Shown: positions 24,206-33,109, counted from the first letter of the stretch. The stretch is DNA of 64,000 nucleotides from JBOZRQ01 sp050789255 (GCA_050789255.1 JBOZRQ010000039.1:1-64000); one strand, 5' to 3'. The notes: generated by a model not told the origin, from the sequence alone. Numbers and translations are program-made.

Positions 24206-25690
24206 GTGTCAATCACCGTTGTAGGGCTGGGGCCGGGAAGCCCCGGCCATCTTACCATCGGGGCGCTGGAGGCGCTCCGTTCCGGGCGCCCTGTAGTGCT
24301 GCGGACAGCGATCCACCCCACGGTGGCGGCGCTCCAGCCAATGGGCATCGCTTTCGCCTCCTGCGACGACGTCTACGAGCAAGGCGAGTCCTTCGAGGCC
24401 GTCTATACTGCGATCGCCGAACGCGTCCTGAGCTATGATGATGTGGTCTTCGCAGTGCCGGGCCATCCCCTGGTGGGCGAGCACACCGTGCGGCTCCTGC
24501 GGGAGCGGGCGCCCGAGCGGGTCGAGATCATTACCGGCCCGTCCTTCCTGGATACGCTCTTCGTGTCGCTGGGCATCGACCCGGTCGGGGGGATGGAGCT
24601 GCTGGACGCCCTCCAACTGGACCGCCGCATTCCCTCGGGCGATCTCCCCGCGATCGTCATGCAGGTACATAGCCGGGTCGTCGCCTCGGACGCCAAACTC
24701 GCTCTTATGGAACGCTATCCGGACGACCACCCCGTGGTTCTGATCCGGGCGGCCGGTGTTCCCGGCGAGGAGCGCCGCGCGGAGATTGAATTACATGAGT
24801 TGGATCACATTGATTGGGTAGACTACCTGACAACCCTGTATCTCCCGCCGCTCAAGGCCTCGGAGATTGGCGACGCCGATCCCCGCCGGTGGGCGCCCGC
24901 CCGCTGGCCAGTGGACCCTCTTGTGGAGGTCATGGGCAAGCTGCGTGGTCCCGACGGCTGCCCCTGGGACAAGGAGCAGACCCACGAGTCGCTGCGCAAG
25001 TATATGCTCGAAGAGGCATACGAGGTCGTCGAAGCCGTGGGCACCGGCGACCCGGACTTGGTGTGCGAAGAGCTGGGCGACGTGCTCCTGCAGGTCGTCT
25101 TCCACGCCCAACTGGCCCGGGAGCGGGGCGACTTCGACATGCACGACATCATTCAGGGTATTACGGCGAAGCTTGTCCGGCGCCACCCGCACGTGTTTGG
25201 CGAGGTGGAGGCGCACACCGCCGCCGATGTAACCCGCAACTGGGAGGCGATCAAGAAGGTCGAGAAGGGCGCCACCGGCAAGCCGGAGTCGGTGATTGCC
25301 GGGGTGTCGACCGCCCTGCCCTCCCTGCTGCGTGCCTTTGAAGTCCAGCGCAAAGCAGCAAAGGTTGGGTTCGACTGGGAGGATGTCCAAGGGCCCATCG
25401 ACAAGGTCCGTGAGGAGTTGGCCGAGGTCCTCGCCGCCAAGCCGGAGGAGGTCGAGGGCGAGGTCGGCGACCTGCTGTTTGCTGTCGTCAACCTTGCCCG
25501 GATGCTGAAGGTGGACCCCGAACTCGCCCTTTCGGGCACCACGTCGAAGTTCATGCGGCGCTTCCGGTACATCGAGGAGCAAGCGGCCGAACAGGGCCGT
25601 TCGCTAACAGAAATGACGCTTTCTGACATGGATCGACTGTGGGATGCGGCAAAGCAGGCAGAATTAAGACAAAAATATAGGAAAAAATAG
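24206..25690 (+). CDS. mazG: YabN-type fusion: tetrapyrrole methylase-like domain plus MazG NTP pyrophosphohydrolase
   Basis: 494 aa. N-terminal SAM-dependent tetrapyrrole methylase-like domain (about 1-225; ITVVGLGPGSPGHLT, VFAVPGHPLVGE). The C-terminal MazG part has two EExxE-ExxD modules (EEAYEVVEA..EELGDVLLQ at about 265-295, and EELAEVLAA..EGEVGDLLFA near 410-435). MazG hydrolyses non-canonical and excess NTPs; the role of the methylase half is unknown in this family. GTG start at 24206 with GGGGGTG 7 nt upstream. Conserved position between yabM and yabO. Confidence 0.94.
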   Translation: MSITVVGLGPGSPGHLTIGALEALRSGRPVVLRTAIHPTVAALQPMGIAFASCDDVYEQGESFEAVYTAIAERVLSYDDVVFAVPGHPLVGEHTVRLLRERAPERVEIITGPSFLDTLFVSLGIDPVGGMELLDALQLDRRIPSGDLPAIVMQVHSRVVASDAKLALMERYPDDHPVVLIRAAGVPGEERRAEIELHELDHIDWVDYLTTLYLPPLKASEIGDADPRRWAPARWPVDPLVEVMGKLRGPDGCPWDKEQTHESLRKYMLEEAYEVVEAVGTGDPDLVCEELGDVLLQVVFHAQLARERGDFDMHDIIQGITAKLVRRHPHVFGEVEAHTAADVTRNWEAIKKVEKGATGKPESVIAGVSTALPSLLRAFEVQRKAAKVGFDWEDVQGPIDKVREELAEVLAAKPEEVEGEVGDLLFAVVNLARMLKVDPELALSGTTSKFMRRFRYIEEQAAEQGRSLTEMTLSDMDRLWDAAKQAELRQKYRKK

Positions 25691-25793
25691 CGGTAGCTCC
25701 GGAAAATACAGGAGGAATTCTCGAAAAGCCCGCCGAATAAGGCTCAGCGGGTTCACCAAACATCCCAGTTGACTTGAAAGGAGAGACCGATTC

Positions 25794-26063
25794 TTGAACA
25801 AGCAGGAACTGGTCACTAGCGTCGCCGAAAAGGCCGGCCTGACCAAGAAGGACGCTGAAAAGGCTATCAACGCTGTTATCGACAGCATCAAGGGCGCCCT
25901 CAATGCCGGTGACAAGGTTTCCCTCGTCGGCTTCGGCACTTTTGAGGTTCGTGCTCGCGCTGCCCGCTCTGGCCGTAACCCCCAGACCGGCGCCGCCATT
26001 AAGATCCCTGCCGGCAAGGTTCCCGCCTTCCGTCCGGGCAAGGAGCTCAAGGACAGCGTGTAA
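25794..26063 (+). CDS. hup: DNA-binding protein HU
   Basis: 89 aa, full length. Nucleoid protein that bends DNA. MNKQELVTSVAEKAGLTKKDAEKAI, SLVGFGTFEVRARAARSGRNPQTG (the DNA-binding arm) and IPAGKVPAFRPGK are all present. TTG start with AAAGGAGAG upstream. It is inserted between mazG and rqcP, where B. subtilis has none; related clostridia often have HU here. Strong terminator downstream. Confidence 0.97.
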   Translation: MNKQELVTSVAEKAGLTKKDAEKAINAVIDSIKGALNAGDKVSLVGFGTFEVRARAARSGRNPQTGAAIKIPAGKVPAFRPGKELKDSV

Positions 26064-26078
26064 TCCACGCTACGAATG

Positions 26079-26108
26079 CCGGGTCTGGGTTGCCAGACCC
26101 GGTTTTTT
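26079..26108 (+). terminator. intrinsic terminator after HU
   Basis: 10-bp stem CCGGGTCTGG/CCAGACCCGG, 4-nt loop, six T. Confidence 0.95.
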
Positions 26109-26138
26109 CATGTCCCTGCTTAAGGAGAGATGACAACC

Positions 26139-26432
26139 ATGCGCCTCGACAAGTTTCTCAAGGTTTCTCGGATTATCAAGCGCCGGACCCTGGCCAAAGA
26201 GGTCTGCGACGGCGAGCGAGTCCAGATTAACGGCAAGCGCGCCAAAGCGGGCGCCGAGGTGAAACCGGAAGACATCATCGCCATCGACTTCGGGCGCCGC
26301 CAACTGGAGGTCCGAGTCCTGATGGTACGTGAGAATGTCCGTGCCGCCGAAGCCAAGGAGCTCTACGAAGTGGTTGCCGAGACCTTCAAGACGGAGAGTC
26401 TGCTGGCCCACCTCGAAGATGACCCCGAATAA
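26139..26432 (+). CDS. rqcP: S4-domain RNA-binding protein RqcP (YabO)
   Basis: 97 aa. Partner of RqcH in ribosome-associated quality control (C-terminal Ala tailing). S4 motif at the N-terminus: MRLDKFLKVSRIIKRRTLAKEVCD, then VQINGKRAKAGAEVKPED. The second ATG (26139) is 9 nt after AAGGAGAG; the first (26130) abuts it. Conserved yabN-yabO neighbourhood. Confidence 0.93.
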   Translation: MRLDKFLKVSRIIKRRTLAKEVCDGERVQINGKRAKAGAEVKPEDIIAIDFGRRQLEVRVLMVRENVRAAEAKELYEVVAETFKTESLLAHLEDDPE

Positions 26433-26435
26433 GGC

Positions 26436-26469
26436 AGGCCTCACTCCGATCTGCGGAGTGAGGCCTTTT
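26436..26469. terminator. terminator between rqcP and spoVR (convergent)
   Basis: 13-bp perfect stem (26436-26448 with 26454-26466), 5-nt loop and TTTT on the plus strand. It lies between two converging genes and may serve both. Confidence 0.85.
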
Positions 26470-26474
26470 CGCGC

Positions 26475-27872
26475 TTAGGCCAGCTTGCGTTCCACGTCGG
26501 TCTCGCTCGTGCAGGTGTAGAGCACCCGTTGACCGTCCTCCACGGTCTCCAGGTGGACCGGGCGCTGCCAGATATGCCAAACGTGCGGCAGGGTGCGGCG
26601 CACATAGAGGTTGTCCAGTTCGACCCCCTCGTAGGCGTGGCGGAGGTACAGCTCCCCGCGCTTTAAGTAGTCGTGGTCTTCGGCGTAAATGTACGGGAAC
26701 CCGCAGTTACTGATCTGCTGGACAATGCCGTCACGCACCTTCTCCCAGCCGGTCGCCGTAATTCGCCATTCGTCGCCGCGCTTGGCGAAGAGGTATAGGT
26801 CGAGCTTCTCGCACAGCGCCTTGGTGAGGTAGTTGCGAATGAAGGAGATATCGGTCTCGGTCTCCCGCACCTCGAAGATCTTCTCCCGACCATACCGTCG
26901 CTCGATGTCCTCGAACATATGGAAACCAAGGTGATAGGGGTTCAGGGAGAACCGGCTCGGCGCCAGAACGCTGGCATGCATGCGGGCAAACTCCAGGCTC
27001 TCGTCGGGTGTGAGGTCAAGCTCCCGCGTGATGCGGGCGTGCCAGATCGAAGCCCAGCCCTCGTTCATGATCTTGGTCTCCATTTGCGGGCGGAAGTAGA
27101 GCATCTCGTTGCGCATGGACGACAGAATATCGCGCTGCCAGTCGCCGAGCTCCCGACAGTGTTCCATGAGGAAGAGCAGCAGGTCACGCGTCGGCTTCGG
27201 CTTGTTGGGCGTGGGTGCAGGGGCGGGGGGAACGGGCTTGCCCAGGTTGTCCAGCGCCCACAGATCGTCGTAGGGCGAGGGTGGAGCCGTGGGCGGCTTC
27301 GAGGTCTCATCCACGACCGGGGAGGGATGAGGGTCAACGTGTTCGTGGATGGCGAGCACGGCATCGAGGAACCGTTCGACCTTTGCTCGGCCCAGGTCTT
27401 GCTCGTAGCCCTGGACCCGGTTGGCGAAGCCGGCCATAGAGGCGACCATTTGTCGGTTGGTCTGCCGGAAGCGATAGTTGTTCTTGAAGAAGTCGCAGTG
27501 CGCCAGTACGTGTGCCGCAATCAGCTTGTTCTGGAGCACCGAGTTGGTGTCAAGCAGGAAGGCGTAGCAGGGGTCGGAGTTGATCACCAGCTCGTAGATT
27601 TTCGACATGCCGTAGTCGTACTGGGTCTTCATCTGGTGAAACGCTTTGCCGAAGGACCAGTGCGAGAACCGGAACGGCATGGCGTAGGCGCCGAAGGTGT
27701 AAATGATGTCGGCCGGGCAGATCTCGTAGCGCATCTCGTAGAAGTTGAGTCCGAACGAGGTCGCCCTTTCAACAATGTGCTCGATGGCCTGCTCGAGCTC
27801 GTGCACGTCTGATTCCGACATCACGCGAGTCTTCCCCTGGAAGCCAGGGGTAATGTTGAGCGGCTCCGCCAC
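26475..27872 (-). CDS. spoVR: SpoVR family protein
   Basis: 465 aa. SpoVR affects spore cortex formation in B. subtilis; biochemical activity unknown. Typical landmarks: FYEMRYEICPADIIYTFGAYAMP, RFSHWSFGKAFHQMKTQYDYG, NSDPCYAFLLDTN, AHVLAHCDFFKNN, and the C-terminal HAYEGVELDN. A Pro-rich insert lies near 190-215. GTG start 1 nt after the yhbH stop codon, so the two are translationally coupled. Last gene of the minus-strand prkA-yhbH-spoVR operon. Confidence 0.95.
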   Translation of the reverse strand: MAEPLNITPGFQGKTRVMSESDVHELEQAIEHIVERATSFGLNFYEMRYEICPADIIYTFGAYAMPFRFSHWSFGKAFHQMKTQYDYGMSKIYELVINSDPCYAFLLDTNSVLQNKLIAAHVLAHCDFFKNNYRFRQTNRQMVASMAGFANRVQGYEQDLGRAKVERFLDAVLAIHEHVDPHPSPVVDETSKPPTAPPSPYDDLWALDNLGKPVPPAPAPTPNKPKPTRDLLLFLMEHCRELGDWQRDILSSMRNEMLYFRPQMETKIMNEGWASIWHARITRELDLTPDESLEFARMHASVLAPSRFSLNPYHLGFHMFEDIERRYGREKIFEVRETETDISFIRNYLTKALCEKLDLYLFAKRGDEWRITATGWEKVRDGIVQQISNCGFPYIYAEDHDYLKRGELYLRHAYEGVELDNLYVRRTLPHVWHIWQRPVHLETVEDGQRVLYTCTSETDVERKLA

Positions 27873-27873
27873 G

Positions 27874-29064
27874 CTAGCTCACCCCCTGCCTGACCGGCAC
27901 CATGTTCGGACCAAAGAAGGTCCGCAGGGCCTGGTAGACCTCTGACTTATCCTTGATGACCACCGACGAAAATCGGGGATGTTCAATTTCACGGCGGTAG
28001 AGTGCGGCGAGCGTACTGCTGCGGTAATAGGCCGGCCCGCCTGCGGTGGAGTCGATTTCACCGTAGCCGAAGAGGTTGCAGGTCTCCAGAAGCTTCCGCA
28101 CCAACTCCACCGACCGTTGGTTGTCCGACGACAGGTTGTCGCCATCGCTGAAATGGAAGGGGTACATGTTGTAGAGGTTAGGTGGGTAGCGCTCTTCGAT
28201 CATTTTGAGAGCTAGCTCGTAGACCGAGGAGCAGCGGGTGCCGCCGCTCTCGCCCTTGGTGAAGAACTCCTCTTCGGTGACCTCCCTGGCCTCGGTGGAG
28301 TGGGCCAGGAAGTGAATGATCACGTTGTCGTACTTGGTGCGCAGGAAGCGGACCATCCAGAAAAAGAACCCGCGAGCGATGTACTTCTCGAACTCGCCCA
28401 TAGAGCCAGAGGTGTCCATCATGGCGAGGACGACGGCGCTGGTTTGCGGGTGATACTTGACCTCCCAGGTCTTGTAGCGCAGGTCTCCCCGGTTGAAGCT
28501 GTCCAGCGGCGGCTTGCCGGCCAGGAGGTTGCGCTTCATGGCCTCCATGATCGTGCGCTTCTTGTCGATATTCGACTGAAGTCCGGTCTTCCTGACATCC
28601 TCCCACTCATACTTCTTGGCGGTGAGGTCGGGCTGCTTCTTAGGGTCCAGGTGGGGCAGTGCGAGATCCTCGAAGAGCAGGGTCCCGAGGTCGTCGACGC
28701 TGACGCCGACCTCATAGTAGTCCTCGCCCGCCTGGTCGCCGGCGCCTTTGCCCTTGCCCGGCCCCTTTTGCGCGGAAGACGGGTCCCTGGCAATGACCTG
28801 GCCTTCCTGGCTGCCGCCCTGGCCCTGTCCGGGGCGCTCCAGCTTGTCCCAGTTGTACCGGAATCGATATTCGTTGAGCGACCGGACGGGCACACGCACC
28901 ATCCGCTTGCCGTCGCTGGTGATGATTGACTCGTCAGCGATGATGTCAGCAAGGTTTTTCTTGATGGCGTCGCGCACCTTCTCCAGGTGCCGGTCCTGAT
29001 CCATCTGCCCCTGGCGGTGGAGGGACCAGTCCTCACGCGCAATGCTGAACCGGGGCGTTGTCAT
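27874..29064 (-). CDS. yhbH: YhbH/YeaH family protein (DUF444, von Willebrand A-like)
   Basis: 396 aa from an ATG with GGAGGTG upstream. DUF444 family, always found with PrkA and SpoVR. The C-terminal half has a vWA-like fold with MIDAS-type residues in LAMMDTSGSMG and the later SGGTRCSS and FSDGDN. The N-terminal half is charged, with a GQGGSQEG/GKGKGAGD low-complexity linker. Second gene of the operon. Molecular role unknown. Confidence 0.92.
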   Translation of the reverse strand: MTTPRFSIAREDWSLHRQGQMDQDRHLEKVRDAIKKNLADIIADESIITSDGKRMVRVPVRSLNEYRFRYNWDKLERPGQGQGGSQEGQVIARDPSSAQKGPGKGKGAGDQAGEDYYEVGVSVDDLGTLLFEDLALPHLDPKKQPDLTAKKYEWEDVRKTGLQSNIDKKRTIMEAMKRNLLAGKPPLDSFNRGDLRYKTWEVKYHPQTSAVVLAMMDTSGSMGEFEKYIARGFFFWMVRFLRTKYDNVIIHFLAHSTEAREVTEEEFFTKGESGGTRCSSVYELALKMIEERYPPNLYNMYPFHFSDGDNLSSDNQRSVELVRKLLETCNLFGYGEIDSTAGGPAYYRSSTLAALYRREIEHPRFSSVVIKDKSEVYQALRTFFGPNMVPVRQGVS

Positions 29065-29139
29065 CCCACACACCTCCCGAAATACGCAGAGGGGCGGGCG
29101 CCGGATCCACGGGCAACCCGCCCCCCAAACACAGGCCGA

Positions 29140-31053
29140 CTATCTGTTTAGCAGCGAACCGGTGTACCGGAGCAGCTCGTTGGCGCACGAGGCGCAGTAG
29201 CAGTGCTCCTTCATAAGCCGGGCGCTTACGTCGTTGATCTTCCGGAGTTGCTCGGCATCGGGCGTCCTGGCGGAGGTGGTGATCTTCACCACGTCCTTCA
29301 GGTCGGCGAACAGCTTCTTCTCGATGGCCTCCTTGAGGCGCTCGTGGCTCTGGTAGTCGAAGCTGACGCCACGCCGGGCGTAGGTGGAGAGGCGGATCAT
29401 GATCTCCTCGCGGAAGGCCTTCTTGGCGTTCTCGGAGATGCCAATCTGCTCTTCGATGGCCCGCATCAGCTTTTCATCGGGCTCGTGGAGCTCGTCCGTG
29501 ATCGGGTCCTTCATCTTCGTGCCGTTGCAGAATGCCTCTACGTTGTCGAGGTAGTTGCTCAGGAGGTTCTTGGCGCTCTCCTCGTAGGCGTACACGAACG
29601 CCTTCTGGACCTCCCGCTTGGCCACCTCGTCGTACTCCTGGCGGGCCAGGGCGATCAAGTTGAGAAGCCGGTCCTTCTCGTCCTTGGTGATGGACGGGTG
29701 CTGATCGAGGCCGTCCTTCAGGGAGCGGAGCACGTCCAGGGCGTTGATGCATGCCTTCTCGTGGTTCTCGCCCTTCTGGATAATCGCCGAGGCAATGCGG
29801 TTGATGACGTAGCGAGGATCGACACCGCTCATGCCCTCGATGCCCTCGAACTCGTTTTGCAGCTCATGGACGTCGGCCAACTTGAAGCCCTCAACCTCCA
29901 CGCCGTCGTACAGCTTCATTTTCTTGACCGGATCCATGCCGTGCTTCTTGGAGTCCTTCAGGCGGCTCATGACGCTGAAGACGGAGGCCGAATACAGCGC
30001 ATGCGGAGCGATGTGGACATGCTTGGAGTCGGCCTGCGCAATCAGCTTTTCGTAGATCTTGATCTCTTCGCTTACCTTGAGGTTGTAGGGCACCGGCATG
30101 ACGATGATGCGGCTCTGCAAGGCTTCGTTCTTCTTATTGGCGATAAACGCCCGGTACTCGGTTTCGTTGGTGTGCGCCACGATCATCTCGTCGGCCGAGA
30201 TCAGGGCGAAGCGGCCGGCCTTGAAGTTCCCCTCCTGGCTGAGGCTGAGCAGGTTCCACAGGAACTTCTCGTCGAGCTTGAGCATCTCTTGGAACTCCAT
30301 GAGCCCCCGGTTGGCCTTGTTCAGCTCGCCGTCGAACCGGTACGCCCGCGGATCGGACTCGGACCCGTACTCGCCGATGGTGGAGAAGTCGATGGACCCG
30401 GTCAGGTCGGCAATATCCTGGGACTTGGGGTCGGAGGGGCTGAAGGTGCCTATGCCGACGCGCTCCGACTCCGAAAGGATGACTCGTTCAACTGGCACCA
30501 TCTCCACGCGCCCGGAATACTGCTCCTTGAGCATGAGACGGCAGGACGGGCACAGCTCGCCTTCGATGACGACCCCCAGCTCCTGCTCTACCTGAGGGCG
30601 GAGCTCCTTGGGAATCAGGTGGAGCGGCTCTTCGTGCATGGGGCAGCCCTTGATGCCGTACAGGGCGCCGTCCGGGGTGCGGCTGTACTCCTCGAGCCCA
30701 CGCTTGAGCATGGTGACCAGGGTCGACTTGCCGCCGCTGACAGGTCCCATGAGCAGGAGGATACGCTTGCGTACATCAAGTCGGCGGGCAGAGGGGTGCA
30801 GGTACTCCTCCACCAGCCGCTCGAGGGCCCTGTCGAGCCCGAACAGTTCCTTCTCGAAGAACTTGTAGCGACGAACGCCGTTCACCTCGGTTACGCCAGC
30901 CGACACGATCATGTGGTAGATCCGGGCATGGGAGAACTGAGCAACTGCAGGATTCTTGGCGACGATCTCCAGATAGTCGGCAAACGTGCCCTGCCAGGTG
31001 AGCTTGCTCTCTAAAAGCCGGTGTTCCTCCAATCGCTTGATCAGGCTGTGCAA
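29140..31053 (-). CDS. prkA: PrkA AAA+ protein (serine kinase / Lon-like)
   Basis: 637 aa from the TTG at 31053, which lies 7 nt after GAGGAGGT; this matches B. subtilis PrkA in length. Upstream codons in the same frame have no ribosome site. AAA+ core with Walker A GPVSGGKST (103-111). A Cys/His cluster (CPMH..CPSC) follows, as in other PrkA proteins, then IGEYGSESDPRAYRFDGELNKANRG and the C-terminal PrkA domain. First gene of the operon with yhbH and spoVR; in B. subtilis prkA acts in sporulation (sigma-K). Confidence 0.95.
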   Translation of the reverse strand: MHSLIKRLEEHRLLESKLTWQGTFADYLEIVAKNPAVAQFSHARIYHMIVSAGVTEVNGVRRYKFFEKELFGLDRALERLVEEYLHPSARRLDVRKRILLLMGPVSGGKSTLVTMLKRGLEEYSRTPDGALYGIKGCPMHEEPLHLIPKELRPQVEQELGVVIEGELCPSCRLMLKEQYSGRVEMVPVERVILSESERVGIGTFSPSDPKSQDIADLTGSIDFSTIGEYGSESDPRAYRFDGELNKANRGLMEFQEMLKLDEKFLWNLLSLSQEGNFKAGRFALISADEMIVAHTNETEYRAFIANKKNEALQSRIIVMPVPYNLKVSEEIKIYEKLIAQADSKHVHIAPHALYSASVFSVMSRLKDSKKHGMDPVKKMKLYDGVEVEGFKLADVHELQNEFEGIEGMSGVDPRYVINRIASAIIQKGENHEKACINALDVLRSLKDGLDQHPSITKDEKDRLLNLIALARQEYDEVAKREVQKAFVYAYEESAKNLLSNYLDNVEAFCNGTKMKDPITDELHEPDEKLMRAIEEQIGISENAKKAFREEIMIRLSTYARRGVSFDYQSHERLKEAIEKKLFADLKDVVKITTSARTPDAEQLRKINDVSARLMKEHCYCASCANELLRYTGSLLNR

Positions 31054-31308
31054 ACGACCCACCTCCTCGTGAGTATGAAACCAGCCGGTGGTCAACAGGG
31101 CTCGGAAGCGGTTTTCCTTGCAGGTGAAATCCCTGCAAAAGTGAGCGTTAAGTGTAGAACGTTGGAGCCTCAACAAATTCTTTGTACTCTTCAATACGTT
31201 ATTGCGTGTAAAAGGTTCGGTAGGGGGCGTTAGAAGTCATAATCCGGCCCGAGGGTCATAGCCATAGGACAGGTCTCTCTATTCTCGACCGGGAGGTTGC
31301 ACAACCAC

Positions 31309-31653
31309 ATGGAGGACAAGAACTTCCGCAGTGAAGTCCGCCCTCTGGGCATGGCGGATTCCGAAATGGCTCGGGGTGGCAGCCAGCACACGCTTCACAT
31401 CGTGAATCGGGAGCAACTGACCATTCAGGGTGTTCTCTCTGTGGAGAGCTTTGATGATCAGGAGATCTTGCTGGAGACCGACCTGGGCTCGCTCACGATT
31501 CGCGGTGAGGATCTGCACATCAAGCAACTGGACTTGGAGTCGGGGCGATTCGCTGTGGAGGGATATGTCTCCCAACTCATCTACTCGACGCCGCGGCAGC
31601 GGGCCGGGCGGGTCACGAAGGGGAAGGGTTTCCTGGAGCGCCTCCTCAGGTGA
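31309..31653 (+). CDS. yabP: sporulation protein YabP
   Basis: 114 aa from the ATG at 31309 (GGGAGG 12 nt upstream); a TTG at 31297 is in frame but abuts that site. YabP/YqfC family: HTLHIVNREQLTIQGVLSVESFDDQEILLETDLGSL is the signature, then GEDLHIKQLDLESGRFAVEGYV. Needed for spore formation in B. subtilis, where it precedes yabQ as here. Confidence 0.92.
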   Translation: MEDKNFRSEVRPLGMADSEMARGGSQHTLHIVNREQLTIQGVLSVESFDDQEILLETDLGSLTIRGEDLHIKQLDLESGRFAVEGYVSQLIYSTPRQRAGRVTKGKGFLERLLR

Positions 31654-31710
31654 TCGGACTTTCTTCCGTCAGCGCGGAGGAATCGCGCGTGCGACCGCGA
31701 AGAAGTACTA

Positions 31711-31728
31711 GCCCCTCCTTGTGGGGGC
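31711..31728 (+). repeat. short hairpin between yabP and yabQ
   Basis: GCCCC...GGGGGC stem-loop, no T-run. Possibly an mRNA processing or stability element. Confidence 0.3.
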
Positions 31729-31774
31729 ATACCCTTCTCTGCGGGCGCATCCGGCGCAGGGAAGGGGGAGACCG

Positions 31775-32335
31775 GTGCTACGGCTGGACTTGCAGTTCTA
31801 TGCCTTCTTCGTGACCGTCCTTTGTGGAGCCGTGCTCGGACTTCTCTTCGACGTGTTGCGGTCGATGCGCCGGCATTACCGGCCAAACATCGTTACCGGT
31901 TCGGCCGCTGACTTGCTGTTTTGGCTGGTGGCCACGGGCGCACTGGCAGCAGGGATGTTCTTTGCCAACTGGGCGGAGCTTCGGCTGTATGTCGCCGTTG
32001 GCCTGGGCCTAGGCGTAGGGCTGTACCTGTGGTTGGCCAGCCCGATCGTTCGGTATGTGCTGAGCCTACTGATCCGGTTCGCGGAGTGGATTGCGGCTAC
32101 GTTGGTCATGCTGTTCATGCGGCTGATCTGGGGACCGCTAAAGGCGCTGGCCCTGCTGCTATGGTCAGCGCTGCAGATCCTTGCCGGCTGGGTCATGGCA
32201 GTCTGTGTGTTCATTTGGCGGCTGCTTGGACGGGCTGCCTGGCTGCTTCTACGACCACTGCGGGGACCCTACCGCTGTGTAAAACTCCAATACTTGCTCC
32301 TGAAGCGGCGGCTACGGAGGCGCTTTCGGCGCTGA
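31775..32335 (+). CDS. yabQ: spore cortex protein YabQ
   Basis: 186 aa from the GTG at 31775, which follows GAAGGGGGAGA. Membrane protein with about five hydrophobic segments. The N-terminal QFYAFFVTVLCGAVLGLLFDVLR and DLLFWLVATG match the family. The C-terminal third is unusually rich in Leu, Trp and Arg (RRRLRR tail). YabQ is made in the mother cell and is needed for the cortex in B. subtilis. Follows yabP as in the conserved order. Confidence 0.9.
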   Translation: MLRLDLQFYAFFVTVLCGAVLGLLFDVLRSMRRHYRPNIVTGSAADLLFWLVATGALAAGMFFANWAELRLYVAVGLGLGVGLYLWLASPIVRYVLSLLIRFAEWIAATLVMLFMRLIWGPLKALALLLWSALQILAGWVMAVCVFIWRLLGRAAWLLLRPLRGPYRCVKLQYLLLKRRLRRRFRR

Positions 32336-32422
32336 GGAATCCTTCAAGCGCGCATGGTTCTAAGAAACCTGCGTATGCGAGAAGGATTTTCGGCGTTTCC
32401 AAAGAAACGTATAAAAACCGTA

Positions 32423-32451
32423 TTGAGTTTGTACACGTTTTGTACTAGAGT
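32423..32451 (+). promoter_or_regulatory. promoter of the small HTH gene and divIC
   Basis: TTGAGT, a 17-bp spacer and TAGAGT (4 of 6 matches). The spacer holds two copies of the TTGTACAC element, so binding there would block RNA polymerase. Confidence 0.5.
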
Positions 32452-32480
32452 TGTACACACGATATCCACTGGTTGTGCAC
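32429..32480 (+). promoter_or_regulatory. 11-bp-phased TTGTACAC operator array
   Basis: Copies start at 32429 (TTGTACAC), 32440 (TTGTACTA), 32451 (TTGTACAC), 32462 (degenerate ATATCCAC, 5 of 8) and 32473 (TTGTGCAC). The period is exactly 11 bp, so all face the same side of the helix. The array spans the promoter and the 5' leader of the HTH gene. Confidence 0.65.
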
Positions 32481-32496
32481 AAAGAGGCGGGTCGCT

Positions 32497-32730
32497 GTGA
32501 ACATCGAAATTCGCGGGGCTGAACGGCTCAGCTTCCGGGAACGGCAGGTTGTCGTTCTCAAGGAGATGGGCATGGGCAACGAAGCTGTTGCGAAGCGCCT
32601 GCAGCTGGCGCCCGGCACCGTCGCGACCTTATACAACCGAGCCAAAGGCAAGGGCTATCAAGTGGTCATCGTTTTACCTGGCGACACGCTCGGGCTCTTC
32701 GACAGCGCCGAGAGGGAGGAAGACGAATGA
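32497..32730 (+). CDS. small helix-turn-helix protein (sigma-70 region 4/LuxR-like)
   Basis: 77 aa. The core SFRERQVVVLKEMGMGNEAVAKRLQLAPGTVATLYNRAK is a region-4/LuxR-type HTH, followed by a hydrophobic beta-like stretch (GYQVVIVLPGDTLGLF) and an acidic tail. GTG start with AGAGGCGGG upstream; a TTG at 32473 is also in frame. Its stop overlaps the divIC start (ATGA), so the genes are coupled. The phased TTGTACAC array over its promoter suggests autoregulation, which is inference. No named family recognised; no counterpart between yabQ and divIC in B. subtilis. Confidence 0.75.
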   Translation: MNIEIRGAERLSFRERQVVVLKEMGMGNEAVAKRLQLAPGTVATLYNRAKGKGYQVVIVLPGDTLGLFDSAEREEDE

Positions 32731-33080
32731 GTTCCCATCCACTAAACCTACAAGAACATACGGGAACCGCGGCCGTTTCGGTGCGGAGGCAGAAAGGGAG
32801 TCTGCTTCGCAGGCACTGGTTATCGGCCGCGTTTGTTTTATGCTTAGCGGGTGTCGTTTTGTACATTGGCGGCGAGTTTTTCAAGGCAGAAACCAAGCTC
32901 GCCAACGCTCGGGCGGCCAGGATCGAGTTGGAGGACCGGCTCGCCGAGGCACGCCGACAGAACGCCCGGCTGAAGGCAGATCTAAGCAAAATCACCGAAG
33001 ACTCCTATATGGAGGTCATGGCGAAGTCCATGGGCTTCGTTTACCCCCACGAGACGCCGTACCAACTTTCAGGGAAGTAG
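32727..33080 (+). CDS. divIC: septum formation initiator DivIC (FtsB-like)
   Basis: 117 aa bitopic division protein. Cytoplasmic N-terminus (1-28), one membrane helix (about 30-50), then an extracellular coiled coil (about 52-92: LANARAARIELEDRLAEARRQNARLKADL) and a short C-terminal globular end (EVMAKSMGFVYPHE). It forms the FtsL-DivIC-DivIB subcomplex of the divisome. Starts within the stop codon of the HTH gene, so DivIC dosage may follow that regulator. Confidence 0.9.
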   Translation: MSSHPLNLQEHTGTAAVSVRRQKGSLLRRHWLSAAFVLCLAGVVLYIGGEFFKAETKLANARAARIELEDRLAEARRQNARLKADLSKITEDSYMEVMAKSMGFVYPHETPYQLSGK

Positions 33081-33109
33081 CCACTTTCTATAAGTGTCTA
33101 AATTTTTGC

